From: a virus
Length of the DNA stretch: 64,000 nucleotides
Virus record (IMG/VR): IMGVR_UViG_3300028883_000295
Location: 1-64,000 of that record
Strand: one strand, 5' to 3'
A program made the position numbers and the translations under genes. The notes under the pieces were generated by a model that saw nothing but the letters and a program-made list of their open reading frames with translations, made no database searches and had not been told where the DNA came from. Below are positions 1 to 8,733 of this stretch, piece after piece (the first letter of the stretch is position 1; each line of letters opens with the position of its first letter).

Positions 1-1
1 C

Positions 2-181
2 AATTCATTCAGGATGAATGGTTCAGTGTATGTAACTCATGTAAATATCATAGAGAACAATGATAAAGAGTGGGATGATAATGTAGGAATAGTTCTGATG
101 CCAAATGAAAGGTCAGTTGATGTAGATACACAAGGAGATTTTGAAATGGCTGAAATGTTAATGGAGATGAGAAATGAATAG
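2..181 (+). CDS. C-terminal end of an unidentified protein (partial)
   Basis: An open frame runs in from the left edge and ends with TAG, overlapping the next gene by 8 bases (ATGAATAG). About 59 residues are visible, acidic and ending in a Met/Glu-rich helix. No family is recognised. The overlap fits the coupled style of the glycan operon, so this is probably its preceding gene. Confidence 0.55.
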   Translation, partial: NSFRMNGSVYVTHVNIIENNDKEWDDNVGIVLMPNERSVDVDTQGDFEMAEMLMEMRNE

Positions 182-1127
182 TTTTGATATAGAGAATGAG
201 TTTTATCTCACATGTCATCCAGATAGAATAAAGAAGTTACTAGCCCAACACAGAATATATGAATGGACATTAGATGTAGAAGGAGATATAGTTGAATGTG
301 GAGTGTTCAAGGGTGCATCTCTTTCTAGATTTGCTATGTTCAATAAGATACATAATCAGAAGAAAAAAGTGATTGGATTTGATACATTCACTACATATCC
401 AATAGTTACTGATGAGGATGCTCCATTAAGGAATCACTTTGTCAAGGAAGCTGGAGATGGCATTCATGACCTAGTACTTAAGATGTATTGTGATATACGA
501 GATTTGGATGTGGAACTAGTCAAAGGAGATATATGCAACACTGTTCCTAAATATATATCACAACATCCAAAGATTAAAATATCTTTAATCAACATGGATT
601 GTGATGTATATGAACCAACCAAGATAGCTATGGACTATCTGATTCCTAGACTATCTGATGGTGGAATCATCATCTTTGATAATTATGAAACATTCTATGG
701 AGAGACAAAGGCAGTAGATATGGAATATGAGCCAGAGAGAATAAATGAATATATGGGACTGAATTATGTAGTTAAGCTCCCTAGTGATGAATATCCAATG
801 ACATATATATTTGATATAGATGGAACTCTAAATGACCCAAATACTGAATATCTAGGAGACAATCAACCATATAAGTATAGAGATGTGATTCCAGATGAGA
901 ATATGATTAAGATGGTGAATCATCTATATGAGCAAGGGAATGAAATAATTCTAATGACTGGTAGAGGCTCTACTAGCAAGATAGACTGGAGAGAGTTCAC
1001 AGAGAATCAATTAAAGGAATGGGGAGTTAAATATCATAAACTAGAGATGGTAGATAAGCCACCTAGATATACATATGTAGATGACATGGCTGTTTCACCT
1101 AGAGAGTTTTGGGAGATAATAGAATGA
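174..1127 (+). CDS. TylF-like methyltransferase fused to a HAD-type domain
   Basis: The N-terminal ~200 residues resemble TylF/MycF-type SAM-dependent O-methyltransferases: VECGVFKGASL (40-50) is the SAM-binding loop, and MDCDVYEPT (141-149) with IIIFDNYE (165-172) match the acidic metal/substrate region. A second domain starts near residue 208 with HAD motifs: FDIDGTLN (213-220, nucleophile D214), LMTGRG (260-265) and YVDDMA (301-306). Known members methylate sugar hydroxyls in antibiotic or capsule pathways; HAD enzymes dephosphorylate sugar phosphates. The fusion and its place at the head of a sugar operon suggest a bifunctional sugar-modifying enzyme. The substrate cannot be inferred. The HAD part is short and lacks an obvious large cap. 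Confidence 0.85.
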   Translation: MNSFDIENEFYLTCHPDRIKKLLAQHRIYEWTLDVEGDIVECGVFKGASLSRFAMFNKIHNQKKKVIGFDTFTTYPIVTDEDAPLRNHFVKEAGDGIHDLVLKMYCDIRDLDVELVKGDICNTVPKYISQHPKIKISLINMDCDVYEPTKIAMDYLIPRLSDGGIIIFDNYETFYGETKAVDMEYEPERINEYMGLNYVVKLPSDEYPMTYIFDIDGTLNDPNTEYLGDNQPYKYRDVIPDENMIKMVNHLYEQGNEIILMTGRGSTSKIDWREFTENQLKEWGVKYHKLEMVDKPPRYTYVDDMAVSPREFWEIIE

Positions 1128-1798
1128 TAATAATAGCAGAAGCAGGAATTAATCATCATGGAAGTTTAGATGATGCAATGAAATTAGTGGATGCAGCTAA
1201 ATATGCTGGAGCAGATGCAGTTAAGTTCCAGACATTTTGGAATATATATAGATTAAATGACTATGAACTAAGAACAGGTCAGTGGATAGCATTGAAGAAT
1301 TATTGTGATGAACAGGAAATCACATTCTTATCTACACCACACACATTTCATGCAATCCATTTTCTAGAGGATATGGTTCCTATGTATAAGATAGCAAGTC
1401 AATTTCTATATAATCCTAACTTTCTGATGGAAGTAGCAAACAAAGGTAAACCAGTCATTCTATCTACAGGTAGTTTGAATCATATCAATGGTATGGCCAC
1501 AACAGAAGAGATAATGATGGCACTCAAATGGCTTCATGGAACTCCACAATTATCTCTACTCCAGTGTGTAAGTAAGTATCCATGTGAAGATAGCCATTCA
1601 GAAAGAATAGATGAGCTTAGGAAGATGTGTCTAAATGTAGGTCTATCTGACCACACAAAGAATCTAAAGCCAATGAAAGGATTATCTATATATGAGAAGC
1701 ATCTGAAGTTAAGTGGAACTACACCTATAGATGATGAGGTATCTATTGATGAACATGAATTCAAAAGAATGGTAGAATATTTGAGGAAGAAGAAATGA
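1124..1798 (+). CDS. neuB: NeuB-family sialic-acid-type synthase, short form
   Basis: NeuB enzymes condense phosphoenolpyruvate with an N-acyl sugar to give nonulosonic (sialic-type) acids. Family motifs follow in order: IIIAEAGINHHG at the N-terminus, AGADAVKFQTF, YKIASQF, KPVILSTGS, LLQCVSKYP, GLSDHT and YEKHLKL near the C-terminus. The ATG at 1124 overlaps the previous stop (ATGA) and starts right at the conserved strand, so it is preferred to an upstream TTG at 1109. The product is 224 residues, well short of the usual ~340, because the C-terminal SAF (antifreeze-like) domain is missing. The barrel motifs are complete, so it may be a reduced active enzyme. No CMP-sugar synthetase (NeuA) is seen nearby. 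Confidence 0.88.
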   Translation: MIIIAEAGINHHGSLDDAMKLVDAAKYAGADAVKFQTFWNIYRLNDYELRTGQWIALKNYCDEQEITFLSTPHTFHAIHFLEDMVPMYKIASQFLYNPNFLMEVANKGKPVILSTGSLNHINGMATTEEIMMALKWLHGTPQLSLLQCVSKYPCEDSHSERIDELRKMCLNVGLSDHTKNLKPMKGLSIYEKHLKLSGTTPIDDEVSIDEHEFKRMVEYLRKKK

Positions 1799-3534
1799 AT
1801 GTAATCGGTTTGTTTGGAGAAGGCCCTAATCCTGCAGCCTGTCTTATGATAGATGGAGAAATCATAGCTGCTGCAGAAGAAGAAAGGTTTGTAAGAGTAA
1901 AGAAAGCAAGTGCATATCAACCAATGAATGCAATAAAGTATGTTATGGATGTAGGAAATGTATCTCTAGAAGATATAGATAAAATAGTAGTTGCATGGGA
2001 TCATAGAAAATATCCTAAATGGATAAAGAAATACAATAAGAAGCACCTGAAGAATCGAGCTAGAATAGATTATCTAATAGAGGAGAATCATAATCTGTTA
2101 CATGACTATGAGTATCTTACATATAGATTAAGGATTAATTTAGGGAAGTTAGGATTCAATACAGATAAATACATGCCACCTGTTATATCTGTTCCTCATC
2201 ATGAAGCACATGCATATTCAGCATTCTATAATTCAGGATTCAAAGAAGCAGGTGTATTGGTTCTTGATGGTTCTGGTGAAGAAAAGTGCACCACATTCTG
2301 GTCAGCAGATGAATATGGAATATCCAAAATAGATAAAGAATTCACTATCCCTAACTCACTAGGATGGATGTATGCTGCAGTGACAGAGTTCCTTGGATTT
2401 CGAGGGCATTCAGATGAAGGAAAGACTATGGGACTTGCACCTTATGGTAAATACAACCAGTGGGTGATAGATAAATTGAAGAAGATAATTCAATATGATG
2501 AAAAAGGAAACTATAAGATAAATCCATCATACATATACTTCAACAAGAGAACTAGAAGCACTAGATTCACAGATAAGTTTATGAAAGAGTTTGGTGAACC
2601 TCATATTTCAGGAACTCCATTTACAGAATTACATAAGGATATAGCATATGGAGTTCAATGGATTCTAGAAGATGTAGTCAAGAAATTAGTTAGACAATTA
2701 ATCAAAGAAACAGGATACAGTAATATTTGTATAGCAGGAGGTGTAGGGATGAACTGTAAATCTAATGGAGTGGTGAATCAGATGCCTGAAGTGGATAATC
2801 TATTTGTATTTCCAGCATCTACAGATGAAGGAACTGCTATAGGTGCAGCAATGAGAGAATTCTATCCAGATTATTGGGAATCTATACAACCACCAACTAA
2901 TGATAAATTAGTTAGCACTAGCTTTGGACCAGAGTTTTCAGATGAAGAAATTGAATCTGTTTTGAATGAATTGAAATTGAAATATAGATACTGCAGGAAT
3001 ATATATAAAGAAGTTGCAAAGAAACTAGCAGATGGAGAAGTAGTTGGATGGTTCCAAGGCAGAATGGAGTTTGGAGCTAGAGCACTTGGGAACAGAAGCA
3101 TTCTAGCTGACCCTAGAGGAGCAGATAAGAAAGACTATATCAATGACCATGTAAAGCATAGAGAACCATTTAGACCTTATTGTCCATCACTTCTAGAGGA
3201 AGATAAGGATAAGTATCTAAAGAATGCAAAGGATGCTCCATTCATGATAGTTGCATATGAAGCACAAGATGGAGTTAAGGATAGGATTCCTGCAGTGGTT
3301 CATGTAGATAATACAGTGAGACCACAAACAGTGAATAAGCAAGTAAATCCACTCTACTGGAATCTAATCAATGAATTCAAGAAACTAACTGGAGAAGGAA
3401 TTCTATTAAATACATCATTTAATGTAAGAGGAGAACCAATTGTATGTAAACCTATAGAAGCAATCAGATGTTTCTATGGCACAGGAATGGATAGTTTAGC
3501 AATAGGAAGTTATTTATTGGAGAAAGAGAAATGA
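1795..3534 (+). CDS. Carbamoyltransferase, NodU/CmcH/TobZ family
   Basis: Full-length (579 residues) member of the family that transfers a carbamoyl group from carbamoyl phosphate, via carbamoyl-AMP, to sugar or antibiotic hydroxyls. The N-terminal Kae1-like domain has the ASKHA start (GLFGEGPNPAAC), the metal-binding HHEAHA (135-140) and GVLVLDGSGE. The C-terminal YrdC-like part has the conserved GRMEFGARALGNRS, KHREPFRPYCPS and LLNTSFNVRGEPIV segments. It overlaps the preceding stop by ATGA and the next gene by ATGA, so it is translated as part of a coupled operon. Likely acceptor: a sugar made by the neighbouring enzymes. Confidence 0.95.
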   Translation: MNVIGLFGEGPNPAACLMIDGEIIAAAEEERFVRVKKASAYQPMNAIKYVMDVGNVSLEDIDKIVVAWDHRKYPKWIKKYNKKHLKNRARIDYLIEENHNLLHDYEYLTYRLRINLGKLGFNTDKYMPPVISVPHHEAHAYSAFYNSGFKEAGVLVLDGSGEEKCTTFWSADEYGISKIDKEFTIPNSLGWMYAAVTEFLGFRGHSDEGKTMGLAPYGKYNQWVIDKLKKIIQYDEKGNYKINPSYIYFNKRTRSTRFTDKFMKEFGEPHISGTPFTELHKDIAYGVQWILEDVVKKLVRQLIKETGYSNICIAGGVGMNCKSNGVVNQMPEVDNLFVFPASTDEGTAIGAAMREFYPDYWESIQPPTNDKLVSTSFGPEFSDEEIESVLNELKLKYRYCRNIYKEVAKKLADGEVVGWFQGRMEFGARALGNRSILADPRGADKKDYINDHVKHREPFRPYCPSLLEEDKDKYLKNAKDAPFMIVAYEAQDGVKDRIPAVVHVDNTVRPQTVNKQVNPLYWNLINEFKKLTGEGILLNTSFNVRGEPIVCKPIEAIRCFYGTGMDSLAIGSYLLEKEK

Positions 3535-4328
3535 AGATATTAGTAGCAACATATCATAGAGCCTCTGATGGAGCACTCTCAAAGCTCATTCAGAAGATGA
3601 AAGATGAGGATTTGTATACAGAATATTATGAAGAAGCTGATTGGATACTTATTCCTGGTGATAGAGAGGAATCATTTGGAATGGCTCTTATGGCATTTAA
3701 AGACAACAAGAAAATGATACATTTATGGGCTGGAGAATATACACCAACGTGGGAGACTCACAATGATGTGTATAGGCATGCAATTACTCTAATGAGTCAT
3801 ATTCAACTATGCACCAATGATGAAGCAAAAGAAAGAGTTAAGGCACTCTGCAAGTCTGTAGGTAAACAATTCTTTGTAACTGTAGTTGGAAATGTGATGT
3901 TGGATAACATGGAAGATATAGATGAGTCAGATGTTCCAGAAGAAGAATATGATTTAGTTCTATATAATCCACCAAGTAGACTATCTGAAGAGAAAGTAGA
4001 GAAAGACATCTCAATAATTAAAAGCGTAGTCAACAAGAATCATATCTGGTTGCCTCCAAATGGAGATTTACATAGTCATCTAGTGATGCCTCATGTGAAT
4101 TCAGAGAATCTACCTAGACCTAAATTTCTTGGACTTCTAAAGAACTGTAAGAGATATCTAAGTAATTCATCTAATATATATTATGAAGCCACTCACCTTC
4201 TGGAAGAGAATCAGATTGCAGTTATTGGATTAAGGAACAAATTCAGAGAATCTAGGACTGGGAATATGAGAATTCCAAATGCAAGTAAGAACATCATGAT
4301 GGTATTGAGGCAGTTGATAAATGAGTAG
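3531..4328 (+). CDS. UDP-GlcNAc 2-epimerase-like protein (NeuC/WecB fold)
   Basis: Resembles GT-B-fold UDP-N-acetylglucosamine 2-epimerases. A start like MKILVATYHRASDG is followed by DWILIPGDREESFGMALMAF, the family's GDR-E signature, then HLWAGEYTPTWETHND, in the position of the usual H-x-E-AG-RT segment. The C-terminal half has the glycine/asparagine-rich nucleotide-binding pattern (LSNSSNIYYEA, FRESRTGN). At 265 residues it is shorter than the usual ~370. With the NeuB-like gene two positions upstream it could supply a ManNAc-type precursor. It overlaps both neighbours by a few bases. Confidence 0.75.
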   Translation: MKILVATYHRASDGALSKLIQKMKDEDLYTEYYEEADWILIPGDREESFGMALMAFKDNKKMIHLWAGEYTPTWETHNDVYRHAITLMSHIQLCTNDEAKERVKALCKSVGKQFFVTVVGNVMLDNMEDIDESDVPEEEYDLVLYNPPSRLSEEKVEKDISIIKSVVNKNHIWLPPNGDLHSHLVMPHVNSENLPRPKFLGLLKNCKRYLSNSSNIYYEATHLLEENQIAVIGLRNKFRESRTGNMRIPNASKNIMMVLRQLINE

Positions 4329-4686
4329 ATTTAAGAATTGGAAGAAACCATTCTTTGATGATTATGGTTGGGCAAATAAATATAAAGATGTCTTGGAATT
4401 TGAAGGTCTCTATGGATGGAGATGTCAATATCCAGAGAATCTAACTCTAGGAGATAAAGTAGACATAGGATGCTTCACATATATGAATGCTAAATATGGA
4501 ATAGAGATAGGAGACAATGTTCAGATAGGAGCTCATTGTGCCATCTACTCAGATAACACAGAGAATCAGACTCAAGGCAAAGTAACTATAGGAGAGAATT
4601 CATTGATAGGTTCATATACACTGATTCTTCCAGGAGCAACTATTCCACCTAATTCAAAGATACCTGCAAGGAGCATAATCAAGTGA
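4321..4686 (+). CDS. Hexapeptide-repeat acyltransferase (left-handed beta helix)
   Basis: A 121-residue protein with imperfect hexapeptide repeats ([LIV]-G-x4): LTLGDKVDIG, YGIEIGDNVQIGAHCAI, KVTIGENSLIGSYTLILPGATIP, ending PARSIIK. These are typical of trimeric sugar O- or N-acetyltransferases that use acetyl-CoA. The catalytic histidine is probably in IGAHCAI. Such small enzymes usually acetylate amino-sugars or nucleotide sugars in surface-glycan pathways. Coupled by overlap to the epimerase-like gene upstream and by GTGA to the SDR gene downstream. Confidence 0.85.
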   Translation: MSRFKNWKKPFFDDYGWANKYKDVLEFEGLYGWRCQYPENLTLGDKVDIGCFTYMNAKYGIEIGDNVQIGAHCAIYSDNTENQTQGKVTIGENSLIGSYTLILPGATIPPNSKIPARSIIK

Positions 4687-5645
4687 AGAAAATACTTGTA
4701 ACAGGTGGAGCTGGATATTTAGGTTCAGTTCTTTGCAGAAAATTACTAGACAAAGGATATCAAGTCAGAGTGCTAGATAAACTTCTATTTAGTGATGGAG
4801 GAATACAAGAACTTTATGATAACAAGAAATTCCAATTCATATATGGAGACATCAGAGATGCACCAACTATTAAAAAGGCAATCAAGAAAATGGATGCAGT
4901 GATTCATTTAGCTGCAATTGTAAATGACCCTGCATCAGCAGTTAATCCAGAATTGACTGAAAAAGTTAATTATCATTCTAGTAGAGAACTTGCAAAGATG
5001 TGTTGGTCATCTGGAGTCAATAGATTCATCTATTCATCTACATGCAGTGTATATGGAGCAAGCAAATCAAGTAGACTTCTAACTGAGAAATCTAAATTAA
5101 ATCCTGTATCCATATATGGAAAGACTAAATTGATGGCAGAGAAAGATATACTAGAGTTCTCTGATTATGGATTCTCACCAACTGTATTCAGAATGGCTAC
5201 CCTTCATGGAGTCTCACCTAGAATGAGATTTGATTTAGCAGTGAATGTGATGACAGCGATGGCTAAATATAAAAAACAGTTTAAAGTGTTTGGTGGAGAA
5301 CAGTGGAGAGCATTCTGTCACATCCAAGATGCAGCAGATGCATATCTACAATGTCTAGAAACACCAACAGAGAAAGTGAATGGTGAGATATTTAATATAG
5401 CAACAGAGAATCAGAAGATAATAGAATTAGGCAAACATATAGAGTTAGTGGTTCCAGATTCAAAGATGATTATTGATAAGAAGAATGTAGATATAAGAAA
5501 TTATAGAGTATCTGGAAAGAAGTTTGGACTTAGGAACAGATTCACCATATCTGATAGCATTCAAGAAATAATGAATGGTTCATATATGGACTTTGAAGAT
5601 GACATATATCATAATTATAGAATAATGAAGGTGTTGAATGATTAA
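4683..5645 (+). CDS. NAD-dependent nucleotide-sugar epimerase/dehydratase (SDR)
   Basis: Extended short-chain dehydrogenase. The Rossmann motif TGGAGYLG lies at residues 7-14, DAVIHLAAIVNDP follows, then the catalytic SSTCSVYG with Y-x3-K in YGKTK near residue 146. Typical length (320). These enzymes epimerise or dehydrate UDP-, GDP- or dTDP-sugars using bound NAD(P). The start is GTG overlapping the previous stop (GTGA); the glycine-rich loop sits directly behind it. The sugar specificity cannot be told from sequence alone. Confidence 0.93.
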   Translation: MKKILVTGGAGYLGSVLCRKLLDKGYQVRVLDKLLFSDGGIQELYDNKKFQFIYGDIRDAPTIKKAIKKMDAVIHLAAIVNDPASAVNPELTEKVNYHSSRELAKMCWSSGVNRFIYSSTCSVYGASKSSRLLTEKSKLNPVSIYGKTKLMAEKDILEFSDYGFSPTVFRMATLHGVSPRMRFDLAVNVMTAMAKYKKQFKVFGGEQWRAFCHIQDAADAYLQCLETPTEKVNGEIFNIATENQKIIELGKHIELVVPDSKMIIDKKNVDIRNYRVSGKKFGLRNRFTISDSIQEIMNGSYMDFEDDIYHNYRIMKVLND

Positions 5646-6234
5646 ATATATAGAGTGGGATGAGGAGAAACTGCAGCAGTGGTTTAAAGATAAATTCAGG
5701 AAGAGAGGCTTAGATATACGTGAGTATATCTTTCTAACCAAGTTCATTAGAGAGATAGAACCAGAGATAGTGATTGATGTAGGAACATTTCTAGGAGCAT
5801 CTGGATATATACTAGGAACATCATCACCCAAATTAAAGAAACTATATGCTCTGGAACATCATCATGGATCTACATATTCAGGACCATATAAAGGATTAGT
5901 TAAGACAGAAGACTATGGAAAGTATCTACCTGAGTATGCTATATTCAAAACAATTGGATATGAAATAGATTTAGAACCAATACTCAAAGAACATGAAGGT
6001 GGAGATGTATTTATCTTCTTTGATTCAGGTAAGAATCCAATGAGAATCTTTCATCAAGTTCAGATGTGTTATCAGTATAAGATAAGATATGTTGCATTTC
6101 ATGATACCAAGACACCACAGGTGAGAAGAGGAATCAAGAGAGTTAAAGAATTAGGATTATATAGAATACACAGTGAATGTTTAGATGCACCTGATGAAGG
6201 TAAGAAAGGAGTGACTATTCTAGAACTATGTTAG
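5638..6234 (+). CDS. Class I SAM-dependent methyltransferase (small)
   Basis: A 198-residue protein with the SAM-binding motif VIDVGTFLGASGYIL near residues 50-64, an acidic strand-end GDVFIFFDSGK and a C-terminal AFHDTKTPQVRRGIKRV. This pattern is seen in Methyltransf_24/CmcI-like enzymes, where D and H residues bind a metal. Probably methylates a sugar hydroxyl. It overlaps the SDR gene by 8 bases and the next gene by 7. Confidence 0.75.
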   Translation: MIKYIEWDEEKLQQWFKDKFRKRGLDIREYIFLTKFIREIEPEIVIDVGTFLGASGYILGTSSPKLKKLYALEHHHGSTYSGPYKGLVKTEDYGKYLPEYAIFKTIGYEIDLEPILKEHEGGDVFIFFDSGKNPMRIFHQVQMCYQYKIRYVAFHDTKTPQVRRGIKRVKELGLYRIHSECLDAPDEGKKGVTILELC

Positions 6235-7031
6235 TTATTTCAATTGATGGACTCAACTGGAAGTATGCATCTGAGATATATAAAGACTTATTCAAAACAC
6301 AATCAAGTAGAATGATTAGATGTGATGTAAGGGTATTTTCAATGAGAGGAGTATCTGCAACCCCTATAGGATTAACATGTGCATGGTCTGGAGAAAGAAT
6401 CAAGAATCTGCATCCATGTTTCTTCACTAGATTTGATGATAAATATAAGAAAGAATCATTCATCTGGAAAGATAAGAATGGAAATGATTTAGATTTAGTC
6501 TGGAATCACTTCAAGCATCCTAAGTTCTTTGAGAAGGTTGTAGGTGATTCACCATATGCTGGAGAGCAGATATGGAAGTTCTATCATAGTCTACCTAATG
6601 TGAAGAGGGTGCCTTGTGAGGAACTCTGTATCTTTGCAGAGGCTGCTAGAAAGGATTATGACTTGTTCTGGATACATTCATCTATAGTAAAAGGTGGAGT
6701 AATGTTTCCAGGTCCATATGAGCTAGGTAGACTTCCTGCACTGATTCCTTATGATGATATAAGAAAGGATAAACCATTAAAGAAAGATGTATATCTATGT
6801 GGCATCCGTAGATATAAAGAAGTTATTAGATGGCTAGAAGAACTATCTGGTGGACAGACTATAGTAGTTACATCTGACCATGGAACACTGGTAGATGTGA
6901 ATGAACCACTAGCACCCCAGATAGATAATATACCCTTAATTGTAAATAGAAAAATAGATTTAGAGGAGGTACGGTTCCAATGGAACTTAAAAGATTTAAT
7001 TCTCAAGTTGAAAAAGACAGAAAATATATAG
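6228..7031 (+). CDS. Alkaline-phosphatase-superfamily hydrolase or transferase
   Basis: The N-terminal VISIDGLNW carries the first metal-binding Asp. SATPIGLT (43-50) resembles the nucleophile Thr segment of phosphodiesterase/phosphoglycerate-mutase-like members, and TSDHGT near residue 216 supplies the Asp-His metal pair. At 267 residues it is a compact member. The superfamily includes phosphodiesterases, sulfatases and phosphoethanolamine transferases. With no membrane segments it is more likely a cytosolic phospho- or sulfo-sugar hydrolase. Its 3' end overlaps the next gene by 52 bases, the longest overlap of the operon. Confidence 0.7.
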   Translation: MLVISIDGLNWKYASEIYKDLFKTQSSRMIRCDVRVFSMRGVSATPIGLTCAWSGERIKNLHPCFFTRFDDKYKKESFIWKDKNGNDLDLVWNHFKHPKFFEKVVGDSPYAGEQIWKFYHSLPNVKRVPCEELCIFAEAARKDYDLFWIHSSIVKGGVMFPGPYELGRLPALIPYDDIRKDKPLKKDVYLCGIRRYKEVIRWLEELSGGQTIVVTSDHGTLVDVNEPLAPQIDNIPLIVNRKIDLEEVRFQWNLKDLILKLKKTENI

Positions 7032-7864
7032 AAGATTGGATGATTAGTTGGGATTACCAAGAAGAAAGAAAACAGCATGTAAAGTATCCAAATGAACACC
7101 CACAGAGTTTTGATACATATAATGGAATGGCAGATTTGATTAGATGGATGAACTGGATAGGTAAATATACATATCCTCACCAATTCCCAAAAAGTATAAT
7201 ATATCCACTGATTGTGGATAGTATTGATTATGATACATCAATTCTTGAAGAACATGTAAATGTATCTGGAATTGAACCACCACCAGTCTTTACTATGGGA
7301 AAGTATAATGCACAGGACTATCTGTTCCAGACTATGTATCCTAAACCATTCAAAATAGAGAGAATGCTTGACTTTGGAGCAGGATATGGAAGACAGATTA
7401 ATCTCTGGAGTCAACACCATAGAGATGACCTAACATATGTAGGAATGGATTCAGTGCCACAATCATACTGTCTTCAGAATCTATACTATAGATATGCAGA
7501 TATGCCTATGTATGAATATATGGAGAAGAAGAGATTGAAGATAAAGAAGAAAGGTATCTATCATATACCTACATGGAGAACTGATTTACTTCCAAGTAAG
7601 TATTTTGATATGGTGAGTGCAGTTCAAGTTATGCAAGAGATAAATGAAGAGCTAGTGAAGCACATGTTAGATGAGTTTAAGAGAGTTCTGAAGGTAGGTG
7701 GAGAATTGTATATAAGAGACCATGGAATGGCATTTAAATATTCAGCACATAAATTAGATATAGAAGAAATGCTCTGGGATATGGACTTCACACTAGAGTA
7801 TGAACCAGACTATGTAGATTATGAAGAGATACATGGTATACCTAGAATCTGGAGGAAGAATTAG
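6980..7864 (+). CDS. SAM-dependent methyltransferase (putative sugar O-methyltransferase)
   Basis: MLDFGAGYGRQINLW, near residue 130, is a clear SAM-binding motif I. FDMVSAVQVMQEIN and LKVGGELYIRDHG follow as motifs II/III of class I methyltransferases. An N-terminal helical region of ~100 residues precedes the core, as in putative sugar O-methyltransferases. The ATG is chosen because AGGAGGT lies 9 bases upstream, inside the preceding gene. It is the third methyltransferase of the operon, pointing to a multiply methylated glycan. Confidence 0.8.
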   Translation: MELKRFNSQVEKDRKYIEDWMISWDYQEERKQHVKYPNEHPQSFDTYNGMADLIRWMNWIGKYTYPHQFPKSIIYPLIVDSIDYDTSILEEHVNVSGIEPPPVFTMGKYNAQDYLFQTMYPKPFKIERMLDFGAGYGRQINLWSQHHRDDLTYVGMDSVPQSYCLQNLYYRYADMPMYEYMEKKRLKIKKKGIYHIPTWRTDLLPSKYFDMVSAVQVMQEINEELVKHMLDEFKRVLKVGGELYIRDHGMAFKYSAHKLDIEEMLWDMDFTLEYEPDYVDYEEIHGIPRIWRKN

Positions 7865-8733
7865 TGAAACATATACTAGTAACTGGTGGATTAGGATTCA
7901 TAGGAAAGCATCTAGTGAAAAGGCTAGAGGATGAAGGACATAATATTCATATCATAGACATCAAAGGTGGTTCTAATCTATTAGATATAGATGAGATAAC
8001 CAATAAACATTATGACATTATCTATCATCTTGCAGCTAATGCAGATGTCAGAGGTGGAATAGATAACACAACGATAGATTTGGAGAATAATATCATAGCC
8101 ACACATAGACTTCTAGAATACATGAGGATGCATAATTGTAAGAAGTTAGTTTTTGCATCATCAGCAACAATCTATGGAGAAAGAGATGATTTCCCAATAC
8201 CAGAAGATGCACCTGACTTGAGACCCATTTCACTCTATGGAGCAAGTAAACTATCTGCAGAACATCTGATAGAGGCATATTCACATATGTTTGGAATCAA
8301 TGCAAATATCTTCAGATTTGGGAACATTGTTGGTGAAGGAAACACTCATGGAGTAATCAATGACTTTGTGAGGAAACTACAGAAGAATCCAAAGAAACTA
8401 GAGATTCTAGGAAATGGAAATCAGATTAAGCAGTATCTTCATGTGAATGATTGTATTAATGCATTGATGAATATATCTATAGAAGAAGGAGTTAATATAT
8501 ATAATCTAGCACATGATGATACCATGCCAGTAAGTAGACTAGCATCTATAGTTATAGATGAGATGGAATTAGATGCAGAAATAGAATATACTGGTGGAGA
8601 TAGAGGATGGATAGGAGATGTTCCAGTTACTATCATAGATAATTCTAAGATGAAGGAATGTGGTTGGAAACCAACTGTAAGTGTAGAAGATGGAATAAGA
8701 AGAACTGTGAGGTGGCTAATTGATAATCAGTAG
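7864..8733 (+). CDS. NAD-dependent nucleotide-sugar epimerase (SDR)
   Basis: Extended SDR with TGGLGFIG (7-14), YHLAANADVRGG, catalytic ASSATIYG and YGASK near residue 125, then the RFGNIVGEGN substrate loop typical of UDP-glucose/GalNAc 4-epimerase relatives. Length 289 is at the short end. The start is GTG, sharing one base with the previous TAG. The second SDR of the operon; probably acts on a nucleotide-activated sugar rather than a free one. Confidence 0.93.
   Translation: MKHILVTGGLGFIGKHLVKRLEDEGHNIHIIDIKGGSNLLDIDEITNKHYDIIYHLAANADVRGGIDNTTIDLENNIIATHRLLEYMRMHNCKKLVFASSATIYGERDDFPIPEDAPDLRPISLYGASKLSAEHLIEAYSHMFGINANIFRFGNIVGEGNTHGVINDFVRKLQKNPKKLEILGNGNQIKQYLHVNDCINALMNISIEEGVNIYNLAHDDTMPVSRLASIVIDEMELDAEIEYTGGDRGWIGDVPVTIIDNSKMKECGWKPTVSVEDGIRRTVRWLIDNQ

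Noticed and set aside
1109-1123. TTG start giving five extra residues on the NeuB-like protein
   Set aside because: The ATG at 1124 forms an ATGA overlap and begins exactly at the conserved strand.
6749-7183. 144-residue - strand ORF
   Set aside because: Crosses the end of the phosphatase-like gene and the start of the methyltransferase in antisense; shadow.
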